From: Sycobia sp. Sy_11
Taxonomy: Eukaryota; Arthropoda; Insecta; Hymenoptera; Epichrysomallidae
Assembly (NCBI GenBank): GCA_018907035.1
Contig: JACCIC010000021.1
Location: 1,564,001-1,628,000 of the forward strand
Reading direction: 5' to 3'
Length of the DNA stretch: 64,000 nucleotides
The notes under the pieces were generated by a model that worked only from the letters and a program-made list of their open reading frames with translations, did no database searches and was not told the DNA's origin. Position 1 is the first letter of the stretch. Every line of letters starts with the position of its first letter. Below, in pieces: positions 19,389 to 32,583 of the stretch. The translations under genes were made by a program, and so were the position numbers.

Positions 19389-20492
19389 TACAACTTTTCA
19401 TCACTTTTACAAAATTAGACAATTTGTTTAATTTATATGTAGAATCTGTAATTCATATTACATTTATTTTACATTTAATAAATAAAATATGTTCATATTA
19501 CAGTAATCCATAAAAGAAAAAATATTGAAAAGCAACATGCAAGAAATTTTCTTAATAAAAGAAACAAATATTTATTGCATGAAGTTAATTCTTTAGTTTT
19601 AGTAGAATGATTTGAAAAAAATGTGTTGAAATTAATTCCCTTGATATTATTGAGTATCAAACAAAAGATGATTCATCAATTTGAATTAATTACTTGTATA
19701 ATAAATTGGATTAATAATAAGTTGGAGCAATTTAAAAAATAATAGTGGTGATCTACTATTTTCAGAGTACAAACAAGTTAGTTGTAAGAAGTTTTCTAAA
19801 TTCTTTTATAGATAAATCACAGATTCAAAACTTTATAAAAATTTATCACATATTATTATCAATGAACTTTAATGTGCATTCTCGATTCCAATATAAATAA
19901 AAATTAAATAATTATTTTCGTTTAAAATCAGATTAATATAATTTTTTTAAATAGGATTACAATCCTCAGCCTTATAAAGCGGGGAAGATGATTTGGAAAA
20001 ATACTAGAAAAATACTAATGAGGAGCTTTATTATGAAGGGTTTCAAATATATACTAAAAAACTGGCCATGTACTTTGTGAATGTTCACTAATTAATTTTT
20101 TTCATTTATTAAATTTTTGTTTTTTAATATATTTATTAAAAACTGATATGTTTTCAAAAATTTTAAATATTAATTTAAATAAATTATTTTGAATAAAAAT
20201 AATTTAAATAACAGTTAATGTAAGTAATGAAATGTCAAAGAAGCGTTTCTTTTCTTAATTCAAACCTGTTTACAAATGTTTGGTAATTTATTTCATTAGC
20301 TTGTATTTTAAAAATGTAATTGCTGTTACTCACAAGATAAAAATATCATGTATATACTTAATATAATTAAGAGCTTTTAGAATATCTAAAAATCCTTCTC
20401 TCATTATTTAGACTATGATTAAATCCTTCAGGATTTATTTTTTGTAATGACTACTCAAAGTTTTTGTTCTTTCAATTTAGTACATATATATT

Positions 20493-20497
<5 letters not shown>

Positions 20498-20549
<52 letters not shown>
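20498..20549. repeat. (TA)n microsatellite
   Basis: About 50 bp of uninterrupted TA repeat. Confidence 0.95.
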
Positions 20550-20550
<1 letters not shown>

Positions 20551-21364
20551 CTATAATACTATAGTTTCAATGTCATGTAAATTTTAAATCAAGAATCTTA
20601 CTATAATGAAAGTTTCTAAGGTCTTTTATTTACAAAATTATCTACCTTATTAGAAAATGGCACAAACATTTTCTTTAATTATTGCATATAAAATTTTAAA
20701 AATTATACATAAATTAATCATCTAAAAACATACCATGTAATAAATTGATTGTTATTACAAAGTAAATATTTTTTCTAAAATAAATTAGACTAAATGCAGT
20801 CGGCAGTGTAAATATGTATAACTTTTGAAATCTTTCATTTAAGCTAATTATTTAACAATTAAGAACTTTCACTTTCAATAATCACATTAATAATTAGATC
20901 AGTTAACAAAGTAGAGTATAAAACATGACCATGATTTAACTTTTCTCTAGTCATTATTTGTTAAATTTATCGTTATATCACAAAAAGATATTTTTGAATA
21001 CAGTTTACAAAGACATAAGAGATAAATGTACAACCAATAGATATTTTAATTCATACTTCGACTTGATAATTCAGGGTCAAGTTCAAAAAGCAAAATAAGA
21101 ACTACATCACAAGTTCATATTTTTTAATTCTGCAAATACATCATTTTTATATTGAAATATGAATTTTTTTTTATGTTATTATTCACCAGAAAAAAATAAT
21201 TTAAAATATTTTACAAGTATTATGTCTTTGCAAATTAAATAACAAACATTTTTAAAGAGATCAATTTAATGGTTCACATTTCAAAATACTAAAATTTATG
21301 CATGTATTCATTTGTACAAATCTTGAGTATGAGAAATTTCTTTTCACAAAAAAAAAATCTCAAT

Positions 21365-24300
21365 TTAAACATCAAAATTTCCAAAAATAGTATAATTACT
21401 AACTGTACCATGAATGTCTACTGTTAGGAATTTTGAGAAATCATCTGACACACAAACACTGACCTTATCAGTGACAGTTGATGGTAATTGCACACATCCA
21501 AGTAGTGCTGGTCTTTCAGTATCACCACTTTTGGCCAATTTCTGATTCCAGTATTCATCAATGTTAAAAATTGGCGATGTAATCTGCTTTAAAACAATTG
21601 GCATTTCAGCACTTTGACTGTTCGGTAATCTGTAACTTGAGCGTGGACCGATTCCAATATTTGAACAGCTCATACTACGACTAAAGCCCATACGACTTCG
21701 GCGCTTTTGTGTTCTATCGGGATTTTTAAGGAAAGATACATTCCACCATGCCAGCTCATCGCAATTCACAGATAAGAGAATAGATGAGCTGAGTGAAATT
21801 GGTGACCAATGTAATTGAGTGACAGTGCTACAATGTAAGGACAGTCTTCCTAATTCATACTGTGCTAAAACGTCAATAATCTAAAACAATTTTATTTATT
21901 TTAGTACAAAAATTAATAAGATAGAACATTTGTTTAGATGAAATAGTTTAAATCAGTGTTTCATCTATTGATAAACTTTTATAATAATAATATATTATGA
22001 TAAAAATAAAATAATAAAAAAATTCTACTTACAGATATGTCTCCTCCATCGAGGGCTATAGACAAATATTTCTCATCTTGAGAAAATTGACAAAAACTTA
22101 ATTGCTGCTTATAATCATATGTCATGTGTAAATCTAATTTTAACTCATTGAATTGTTCTGTTTCTATACTTGGCATTTTATATATTATCACTTTTTGTTC
22201 ATCTTTTAGTACTGCTAAAAAAAACTTATAACAACTTAAACAACTATGAATAATTATTCCAGTATTATCTATAAATTCGCATAATTCTCTCCATTTAAAA
22301 TTCTCTATAATCCAAAACTTAAGCTTTCCATTTTTTGATACCGTCATTGCACAGTTATCACTTATTTTATGAATAAAAGTTACATATCCAGAGTCTTTTA
22401 TTAATTGAGATATTTTAATATTGGTCCAAACCTTTATTAAAAAAATAATTTTAATCATATATTACATTAAATATTTCATATATAAAAAGACTGTAAATAA
22501 AAAAAATTACCTGCAAATTATTTTCTTCAGCTCTGCATAAAACCATAAAATGATTTTGTATTTGCAATACATCAATAAAATTTTCAACAGAATCAAGCTT
22601 TGATAGTTGCGTTGATTTTTCAGTAATTGTATCGTAAACAACAACAGAACCTGACTCTGTTATATAAATAAGTTTTTTTGCATTATCATAAAGATTCATA
22701 CTTATAATTTTTCCATAGTTTGATTCAATTTTAGCTACAACGTTTTTGCCATTATAAAAAGTTATTGTACTAGGTGAAGTTTTCAAAACAACTTTATTGT
22801 CTTTGCCTAAATTTTCCATTTTTGCATCATATAATAGTTTCTTTACAGACTTTGGCTTTTCATCTGCTCCAATTTTCCATCTATAAATCAATCTTTTTTC
22901 ACTGCCACATATCTGAAAATCAAATAATAATAACGAGATCAATGTTGGTAAATAAATAGTAATTATAATTCAAAATTAGAATAATTATTTACCAAATGAA
23001 AATTTTCATAATCCATCCAATATGAATCGAGTGAGGTAATATAACCTTTAAAATATGTTATCAAGTCATCAGGATTAAAGGCTTTCATTACACTTATAAT
23101 GCCTTTTGAGTTACCAATAATTAAATATCTTGCATCATAAGTTAACGTTGCCGCAACATAAAAAGTACTTTTATCTTTCTCTTCAGTTTTTATGTATTTT
23201 TCATAACTATGAATGTGTTCATTATTATTATAAAACCATTTCAAGTACAAGGCTGTCTTATTTGTTACAATAACTAAACAATTATTATCTTCTGGATGTT
23301 TTGAAAAATATATAACTCTTGGATTATTAAGCTGTAAATTAAATTGAGAAACATACGTATATCCACGATCTATATTCCTTTTATAAATTCTGACAACAGA
23401 AATTGTTTCATCCATTACATGAAGTAAATTATCTTTTGTAGTAAAAGATACTCCTCCAAAACGATGGCTGAAAGATTATTAAACTTATTAAATTTCATTA
23501 CAGTCAATTATATACTTTGAATTATTATAATAAATAAAAATGATTTACTGTTTATATTTATCTTCCCATTCGAGATTTCCATTTACATCCCAGAGCTAGA
23601 AAAAAAAACAATTACATATTTCTTCTTAAAGTTTGTCATTTACATAATACAATAATTTGTTAAATATAAAAAATGAAATTATAAAACTATCTTGTTAGTA
23701 AAAAAAACATAACTTCTCAGAAATGAGTTGTTTATTTAGAAGTTTTAGCAATAAATTAGAAATCTTAATACCACTAAAGTTCCAGCAGTTGTACAGGCGG
23801 CTATTTTATTATTTGTCTGCGCAAATTTCATATCTACAATAGATTCATTAAAGACTGTAAACGTTTTTAAGCTATCATCATGCTTAGTTTCAAAAAAGTC
23901 TTTCCAAAATGTTTGTTTATGTCTTGGACTTTGGGCTGGAATACTTAATCCATTACTTGTATAATCGTTTTCATTTAAAGCAAAGAGTTTCATAGATCCA
24001 TCTTCGCTCAAAGCCAAAAAATAATCACCACGAAATGATAAAATAATCTTTTTAATCGCATATTTTTTATTGTGTCCACTAAAAGTTTTTGGCTTACGAT
24101 TTTCACAATCCCAAAAAATTATTTCTCCATCATGACTTCCAATTAATATATGATTTGGATCATTAGTAAATACTACAATACTAGCATTTTTGATAACTTC
24201 TTCACAAAAATTAGTATATGGATTGCTTATGGAATTCTTTTGATGAAATACATATAATGAAAATGGTCTTGATAAAGCCAACTTTTTAGCTGTATCTTTA

Positions 24301-27300
24301 ACAAATCCTTCGTGTGAATGATCCAAGGCAATTTGAACCAAATCTAAACATTTCATAAGTCGATGCTTTGCTAAAGTATTTGTATGATGTTCTAAAAATT
24401 TTTCTAGATCTACAAGATTTGATTCTATTATTTTATCTCCATTATTCGTTATATATCTTCTGTATTTTTTTAAATCTATAAATAAATCACTTAAACCAGT
24501 ATAATTAATTTTAGCCTGAAGAAAATCGAAATTAGTATATAATGCTTGAAATTCATTGAACATTTCAGCTTGCTCAAGGTGATGACCAATGTAAGATAAA
24601 CTATAATTATCATTTGGTAATTTTGAAAAATCTCCATTGCAATATTTACGGTATTTTTCGATAAATAATCTATGTTTATCTCGTAATTCTATTGGTGATA
24701 ATTTTCTTCTAATATGGCATAACAGTAAATCATGAACTCCATATATGTAGCTATGTAAATCATCGTTCCATTTTTTTGCAGCAAGTGATTTATGGCAAAA
24801 GTCTAACATCTGATCATCAACCGAATATGGTTCTTCCTCCCATAAAATTTCCAAAGTCTAAAATAAAAATATAGAAATATAAATTTTAGCTTAGTTATCT
24901 TCATTTATTAGTTTAGTTAATATTTGCAATCATTATTAAAAATTTCAAAATTGTACTTATATATATTTATATAGACGCATGGACGCGCACGTGCGGGTAT
25001 CAAAATCAAAAAATAAAAATAAAAAATGTAAAAAGGAACTGTATTAATCTTGTAGGATATAGCAACTGGACTGTTTTTTGTTGTTTCTATAATTAATAAA
25101 TAACAATCGTTAAATATTAATAAAATAATTAATATTTTTTTAGAAATTCTCATGATAGTGTACTGAATCATGCTGCACTAACAGTTATTAATAATATACT
25201 ACAAAGAATTGAATAATGTAAATACTTAGATCTAAGTATAGATTTTAATGTATTGTTTGATAAACGTATTCAATATATAAATAAAATATTTAGTTTTATT
25301 ATATATTTTATATTTGTTATATATTTATTATATATTTATTCCCAAAATTTTCTTGTTGTATACAAACAAATATGAATGTTTCTTTTTTTAAATAAACTTT
25401 TAATATTATTTTTTTCTTTTTTATGGTTTGTGATTTATGATATACATACGGTACTCATCTGGGGAGGGATTTAAAAAACCAGTTTAAATTCATTACAAGA
25501 TTTTCTATTCATAGTTTTAACAAAAGGTAGTAAAAATAAATTTTTAATAATTAACTGGTCACTGAAATTTTTTTTTTTTTATGTTATTTAACGTCGCTTT
25601 ATTTATTTATTTATGCTCTATTTATTATCGATGCTTGTCTCAATTAGCCAAGACCAGGACTTGAACTCAGATCTCCGAATTACTAATCCCTTGCTTTAGT
25701 GATCTAGCCATCATAGGCTTTCTACTGAAGTTTTCATAAATATTGGCATTTATATTCAAAGTAAATTAGCAATTATAATAAAAATCATAATATACATTTA
25801 TATTTAAATAACCAAACTCATTAGTAACAAAATCAATTGTATAATTGTCATTAAAATTTTTAAGAATTTTATAATAATTTAAAAAACTTTCTCTAATTTT
25901 TTCTCCAATAAAAATGGAATGATAACTGAACAAGATCTAGATAAATCCATAATATGTGATTTTTATAAAATTTAAACAAAATATAAGTAAATTAAAAATT
26001 ACTCTAACATTAGAATACTTTATATTCATCATGATTTCTTTAAAAATTATTTATTTGTATATTAGTTCTAAGTATTTTAATCTTATTTTTTAAGTTGTAA
26101 GTATTTTTGTATTATTATTTCTTCAGTAAGAATTACAATGTAACTTTTACTTATTTATAATATATTATGTTGTAAACAATTTAGCTTAACGTAGCATACG
26201 CTAATTTTTTAAATCTATATTGGTTATAAATAAAAAAATAAATAAATTTATTACCTTAGGCATAATATTAACATCTTCACTAAATATAGCAAGATTTTCA
26301 TATCGCTCCTTCATTTCTATTTCTAATTGATTAATACACATATCAAATGTTGCCTCTTGAATTTTCATAAATTCTTCAATAACTCTGTAAAAAATATATT
26401 AATATAAAACTATTTTCGTCTAATATATATAATTAATAAAATATATAAGTTATTACTTATTTTTAGCATTTTTTGTGCGCAGACAATTTAAATAATATTC
26501 CCATCTTCCTTTGTGATACTTCATATCTTGCTTAAAATTTTCAAATTGAGCAGCAAACATAGCAATAAGTAATGGCATGCCTTTGCATTCATCATGAATT
26601 TGTTTTGCTTCAACAGGTAGATGATCAATAGTAATATCAAGAACTTTGGCAAATAAGCCTAATGTCTCACTTTCAGTAAAACCATGATCCATCTAAAAAT
26701 TATTTTAAGATTTTCATTTAATTTTTATAGCTATTATTGATGAAATCAAGAAACTTACTTTCACAATACTGTGACTTCTTTTTCCTAAAACTCCTATATC
26801 CGGAGTAATCACTAAAGTCTTGCATGCAAAATCAAAAGTATCTATAATTTCTTTATGACAAGCATCATCTAATATTAATAATGCATTTTGATGAGTTGTT
26901 TTTCTGAAATGATTTTCTATTATTTGCTTCAATGTTTTTTCCAAAGGTTCTGAATTTGAAGCTTGTAATAAAGAATTAAGGTTTTTAATTTGATGGTAAA
27001 GATTGTTTAATTGAATCAATATTTCTTCATTAATATTTCGTTTATATCCAAATTTTATCCAATAAATTTCATTCTGTACAATAAGTAAAATATATTGATA
27101 ATGTAAGTAGTAATAAAGAAATTAAATTTTTTTTATTGTAGCTATAAAAATATATAACACAGTCTCTCACTTACGTTAAATAATTTTAATGTCAAATTTT
27201 TATCCTTGAGTGTACTTGCAGTTAGACAAGATTTTCCAAAACCTTTCATACCATGAAGTGCTATATATTCATTTGGCTGCAGAGCTTCTAATGCATTTTT

Positions 27301-27965
27301 TAACTTTTCAATCTAATTGGAGAAAATAAAATTCAAAATTACAATTAAACATTCGTAATACTTATAATTAATAAATACAGTTATACAATTTATTAAGAGA
27401 ATGAAAAACTTACATTCCCATACAATCCAAAAGCATAAAAAAGATACATAATTTAATTACTTATTTTTTAAATAGTAAACATTTTGATAAAATTAAAAAA
27501 TCTTACCATTTCTTCTCTTGTAACTGTTAACGGTGATACTGGTTGCAAATTAGGATAAACAAATGGTGTATCGATAGCATCATTTCCCGATGGTGTTGAT
27601 TCTAATATTTTGTCAATTTCGTCACTTAACCACCAGTATTGATGTCTGAGAGATTGATGAAAAATATCAAAAGCATGTGCTCCACGTCTAAACAAAGAAA
27701 TATTTTTTGAAGTAAATAAATATATATAAATTGTTAAATTAAGACGTTAAACAATAATAATATACTTTGGCAATAAGTCTAATAAAATTTGAGCTCTTTC
27801 TTGTTTAGTTTTTCCCATTTTTATTTTATTAACATCTTCTTCTCTTAAAATGTACTCCGTCGTTAATGGAACTATTATTCCATTATATACATCTAAATCA
27901 TCAACTATATTTTTTCGCATTAGTTTCAAAACATTTTGATGTTTTGGTTCCATGGCTAAAGGCAT
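21365..27965 (-). CDS. Dark: Apoptotic protease-activating factor (Apaf-1/Dark), twelve exons
   Basis: Core of the apoptosome: the NB-ARC ATPase oligomerises and its CARD recruits an initiator caspase. Coding exons, in transcript order: 27965-27766, 27687-27507, 27312-27175, 27073-26759, 26692-26457, 26384-26255, 24857-23772, 23595-23549, 23467-22993, 22912-22511, 22431-22033 and 21880-21365. All are in phase with GT..AG borders and give 1374 residues, close to Drosophila Dark. Order: CARD (about 5-95), P-loop GMKGFGKS (148-155), Walker B LLILDD (238-243), CKGMPLL (314-320), helical region (about 400-590), then WD40-type repeats to the C-terminus (for example SHDGEIIFWD, LSEDGSMKLF, LDGGDIS). 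The sensor-I segment reads TPD where vertebrate Apaf-1 has TRD. Met5 is an alternative start. A two-codon uORF (27975-27967) directly precedes the start ATG. Intron 6 is 1.4 kb and holds a SINE. Confidence 0.95.
25567..25723 (-). mobile_element. tRNA-derived SINE in Apaf-1 intron 6
   Basis: Read on the minus strand, the head looks like a decayed tRNA: an A-box-like TGGCTAGATCAC near 25711-25700, an anticodon-arm-like section, and a B-box-like GAGTTCAAGTCC near 25664-25653. A short non-tRNA body follows, then a pure poly-A run at about 25582-25567. Flanking copies of ACTGAA(A/G)TT at 25561 and 25724 look like a 9-bp target-site duplication with one mismatch. This is the standard layout of a retroposed Pol III transcript. 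Confidence 0.75.
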
Positions 27966-30892
27966 ATTAAATCATATCCTCAAATATTTCCAATGTTACT
28001 GTTCTAAAATTATAAAATGGTATTTTAATCTTTGCTAAAATTAATAATTATAGAACTAGTTTTAAAATTTACTAACATAATAAATAAATATAAAATTATT
28101 TTTCTACCAACAACTTTTTAGTGCATAAGGGTTCAATGGTTAATTTAATATTAGTTTTAATTGGGATTTATATGAGAGCATTGATACTCTTGTAAATTTA
28201 TAAGATTCATTAATTGGTTTAAACAAAGTAACTGTACTTCTAAAACTGTAGTAACAAAGTTAGAAACTTAAGAACTGTAAGAATTATGTACTACATTATT
28301 AGAAGATTTATTAATTGTAACAAATTTTTAATTAAAGGACATGATAGAAATATCTAAAAATTAAATAATGAAATAACAAAAAGACTGCATAAGTAATTTT
28401 AATACAAGTAGGATCACGATGAACTGATGAGATGACAGGTATCTATACTGGCTTCAATCTATTTATGGATAATTGTTCATCACAAAAAAACTAATCCCTT
28501 TTCATTTTTATCACGAAAACGAAAACTAATAAGCTACTATTTATATAATTGATGTATGTTGAAGAGAAATAACGTGCATTTGCGATATGTATATAATCTG
28601 ATATAATACTCACACCTTATGCATTTCAGCAAAAGAAATTTGTAGTAGTTTCGGAATAAAACAGTGCATTACCTCCACTATTATTTCGTAAAATATTCAT
28701 AATATAAATCTATTTTTTTTAATTTATAGAAATCCAATCTAGAACTTTCAATTATCACACATTCAAGTTACAATTATTTTATTATGGATCGCTGACTGAT
28801 TCTAAAACTTACTACGTCTATAACCAGACTATAATTATAATAATGGTCTACTCTAGTCTACCCTACTGCATTACTACGTTATATATGTGTGCGTGTTAAT
28901 ACGACGCGACGCATGCATATAAACTGCAGCTGCAGAGGCAGACGCCAGACTGCGGAGACTGGCCATGGCCGCACTGACGTGACAAGAACCAGCAAAAATT
29001 GACCTCGGTCATCGTCATCGGTATTGTCGTTGTCGTGTATCCTCGGCAGGAACTGCTGGAAGAGCTAGGAAGCATATATATACAGTGTAATACAGTGTGT
29101 TGCCTGTGTGCAACCTGGTGCAACCAATCCAAATGCACCGCCTGCAGCACGTACAGATACTATACAGAATACCATTGAGATAACATGGAGATAACAGATG
29201 CAGAACTTCAGTAATTAGTATAAAATAATCTATAGTTTCTGCCTGCAGCTGCAGCCACAGCTCAGCCTTTGTTTCATGTTTGTTTGTTTAGAAAGTAATA
29301 TACATATATATGAATTACTGTGATCAGCTATATGAACAGTAGTATGTAGCAGAAGTATAGCCTGGTATAGCCAGGTTCTTTCCACATCAAGAGAGACATT
29401 CGACGTTTATAGCAGCTTATAGGACAAATGTGTTTTATTGATATTTTGATGTTATACTTAATGATTGTTTCAAAAGTTAAAGCTACATCATTTTAATTTA
29501 ACAAAAGAATTTGATTTTTTTTTAAATAGGGCAATATACTTTATTTATTTATATGAAACGACTATAAAGAGTATTCTTAATACTGTTCTAACAAAAATTA
29601 GAATATTAAATTGTAATTTAATGTTACAAATATAAATAAGCATATACATACATATAAAAATACATAGAACTCAATAATACTCTCGTAATCGTGCACATAC
29701 ACGACTTGAATTACGTGATGCCCCTTCTAAAATACACCGCTCTTACCTGGTCTTACAATAATACCATTGCAATCCGGCGTCACTTGCGCGGTCTACTCAT
29801 CTGAAACTCTGATTTACTTTATTCAGATTCAGATTTATATCAGATTGTATTGCTATGATATTTCCCTTAATTAATTATTATTTATTTTCTATTTATTTCC
29901 TGGTATTTCCACAAAGCTAATTCCGGTTTAGTCGCAATTTCTTTGCGTTTTCCGATTCATTCATGATCGTGTGGTGTGTGGTGGATTGGTGGTACCTGGT
30001 ATTAGCAGGTATTAGCTGGTATTAGATACCAGCTGAATCTTAGTCCTGGCACGTCCTGGCTTTGATATTCTGGTCTGATCCGATGGTCCGATCTCGACAT
30101 TGCGTTTAATGAGTACACACAATAATAGCAGATCACACACATGGTCACTGATGGGCATAATGAATCGTATATCATCTGATATCGGAGCAGATCAGAGATA
30201 ATAGGGATGTATATGATGGCTTGATATAGATTAAAGCTGAAAAGTATATTGTATTAGAGATACCCTTATTATATTTGATTGAATCTTCTGAATATTTAGT
30301 TATTTCGTATCTGCTTATATATTTATATGAGTGACAGACAGGGATCTGTCTCTCACTGGGAGACTAAAATCTGAAACTTTTATTGTGCTCTTCCACTAGT
30401 ACCAGACACAATTTCCTGTTTTTATTATTTATTTCTAAGTTTGTAACCTGTTATTACACTCTCTTCTTATTTAACAATGCTCATTATTAACAAGTATCAG
30501 TAGTGATTATAGCTTACACTGTTCTTTTAGTTTGATTCATATGAAATATTTCCTGTAGAAATTAATTGATTTAAAAATTTTATATTTTATACATATAAAA
30601 GGAGGAATTCTATATACATGATTGCTTAATGCAAAGACATTTTTTAAACAAATAATATCTAGTTAATTTGTTTAGAAATTACACAAAAATTTTTAACGTA
30701 TTTAATCATTGTAAATTAGTAACATTTTTTTTATTATATAGTTGATTTATATTTATAGAGATAACTAAAACACAATAATTGTACATAGAATGATTTCAAG
30801 TAGAAAACTTTATTATATAATTTTTTTATTCAATAATTTTAACAAATATTAATAGTGTAAGTAATATCAGTTTTTGAAAACAATAAATAATA
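27966..30892. other. Spacer upstream of Apaf-1
   Basis: No gene is recognised. The Apaf-1 promoter should lie here. A GC-richer patch at about 28890-29150, with several CAGTGT and CTGCAG words, is one candidate. A short tandem repeat GGTATTAG(C/A) occurs at about 29997-30033. Nothing else stands out from the AT-rich background. Confidence 0.45.
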
Positions 30893-31280
30893 TTACTTAT
30901 TTTTCTTTTTTTTGCTCTTTTTTCCTTTAGTCTTTTTTCTTCTATTAATTACATTCTGTTCAACTTGATTAAGTTTTTCTTGTTTTGGTTTGAAAGTAGG
31001 TGGTCTAATGTCTTGAAAAGGATCACAGAATGTTCCATTTACAATTTTATACATTGCACCTTCACTTTGTAAACGATCTTCATTTATAAATCTATCATCT
31101 ACCATATCTTCAATATTAGGTAGCCTAAAATTAGAGAAAAAAAAGAATTTGCTAACCGGCCAGTTTCTAATAAAAAAACCAATTCCTACAAAATATTGAA
31201 CCTATTCATGTTTATCAAGCACATGCTTATCATCTATGTTGAATTTTAACTTACCAATCAATTCTTTCAAATTCTTCCAT
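30893..31280 (-). CDS. Small lysine-rich-tailed protein of unknown function, two exons
   Basis: I do not recognise this gene. Two exons, 31280-31255 and 31124-30893, join through a consensus GTAAGT donor and a TTTTAG acceptor, in phase, to give 85 residues beginning MEEFERIDWLPNIEDMVDD and ending in a tract dominated by Lys (RRKKTKGKKSKKKKNK). An in-frame stop lies upstream of the ATG. The central part is acidic and hydrophilic, with no signal peptide or membrane segment. The basic tail could be a nuclear or nucleolar localisation signal or could bind RNA. It is transcribed divergently from the TMEM165 gene, whose start is 1.3 kb away. The intact splice signals and the length of open frame in AT-rich DNA argue that it is real. 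Confidence 0.65.
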
Positions 31281-32583
31281 ATTTCTAATCTCTGCAACAA
31301 CACTGATTTATTTATAGAGTTATGTTTAATATAGAGATTTTCTTTCTATATGAATATGAACTTTTTATTTTTAATATAAAAATATATTAACGATATAAAC
31401 TAATTAAAAAAAATGTATTGTTTAATTCTTTACAATATATTGAAGTGATCGGCACTCTAATTCTTTGTCTGGAACTACTATGTATTGTCTAATACAAATA
31501 ACAAATATATAGGGTTGGAACTTTTTATTTCTTTGTCTCCAAATCTTAATAAATCACGAATTCGCGAGCGAGAGCGTGATAGAAGCAGGTGGAAGTTTAG
31601 TGAGGTTCATTTGCTGTCCCGCTGACTGAGAAGTTGCAGAGTGAGGACTGCGACTACTGCGAGAAGTGCATGTGAAATAGCGATGTGCGAACTACGGACA
31701 TTGTGGTTTGCGACAACTACGACCTGCGGACTGCGACATATGCAACCAGAGATGATGCAACTGAGATCTAGGCATATTTTAATTCCTGACTATGCTGCGA
31801 GCTGCTACAAGTCCTCCTGATCTGACTGATGGGTCAGTGGGCCTTATTAGTTTTTCCTCGTTGGTCTTGTTTTCACAACTCACGCGTCAAAACGTCAAAA
31901 TTTTAATTTCCTCAGATCAGGTTGTCACGGACGTGTTCATACCAGATCATACACTTTACATAGTACCAAAGATAATAATAACCCTTAGTATCTCTTATAG
32001 TACAGTACCAGACGAATCACGGGTATCACAGCACTTACTTGATGCTTATGCTTATACAGAAATTACGACAGCTTACGGCACGGCCGGCCATAAACACTAC
32101 GGTTTATCGGTGGTTCTCAAGTCTCACATTAATCTCTACCAACAAAGTCGCAAAGTCACGTGCTCGCAAATCACAGCCAGGTCACATCATTTAGGCAGAT
32201 TTAGGATATAGTGGTCACAAATCAGCCTTCAATCAGCTTCAATCTACTTCAATCAAACCAGTGCTCAAACAGACCTCGAAGATTTCCGATAGAGATCGCC
32301 ACCTACTCACCACAATCTCAATCTCAATTCTAACGGCAGCTAACAGCAGCAATCACAATTAATACGAATGCGAAACATATATAACGATATTTGTGAGACG
32401 CACCCTTATTAGGGCGCTCCACGCACCAACATAAATATAACCTCAAATTTTTTTTTGAAACTGCCACAGAATACTGGTATCAAAATTCAATCTTTTAACA
32501 TCTGGCTAAAACTTTATTTTGAATTTTCTGCTGAAAATATTATTGTTAAATCTTTTTGTGTGTCAAGAAATTAAATTTTTAAA
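31281..32583. promoter_or_regulatory. Divergent intergenic region between the small gene and TMEM165
   Basis: A 1.3-kb gap separates two genes read outward. It is more GC-rich than the surroundings at 31550-32410 and contains imperfect repeats of GCGACTAC/TGCGA words at about 31640-31740. A plus-strand open frame (31792-32211) has no recognisable domain and probably reflects composition. A shared promoter region for one or both genes is the likeliest role. Confidence 0.4.

Larger units (their letters stand above)
16944..21364. other. Spacer between MPC2 and Apaf-1
   Basis: No gene is recognised. The first few hundred bases are the MPC2 5' flank, moderately GC-rich with a pyrimidine-rich tract at 17130-17215. 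An E-box cluster near 17588-17645 is described separately. Three long (TA)n microsatellites occur at about 18214-18266, 19327-19382 and 20498-20549. The rest is AT-rich, and the end nearest 21364 must contain the 3' UTR of the Apaf-1 gene. Confidence 0.55.

Noticed and set aside
25640..25723. A functional tRNA gene
   Set aside because: The boxes are present but the arms do not fold into a clean cloverleaf, and a poly-A tail and target duplication follow, so a SINE is the better call.
31792..32211. 139-codon plus-strand frame between the small gene and TMEM165
   Set aside because: It has no domain or splice context and lies where two divergent promoters are expected, so I treat it as chance.
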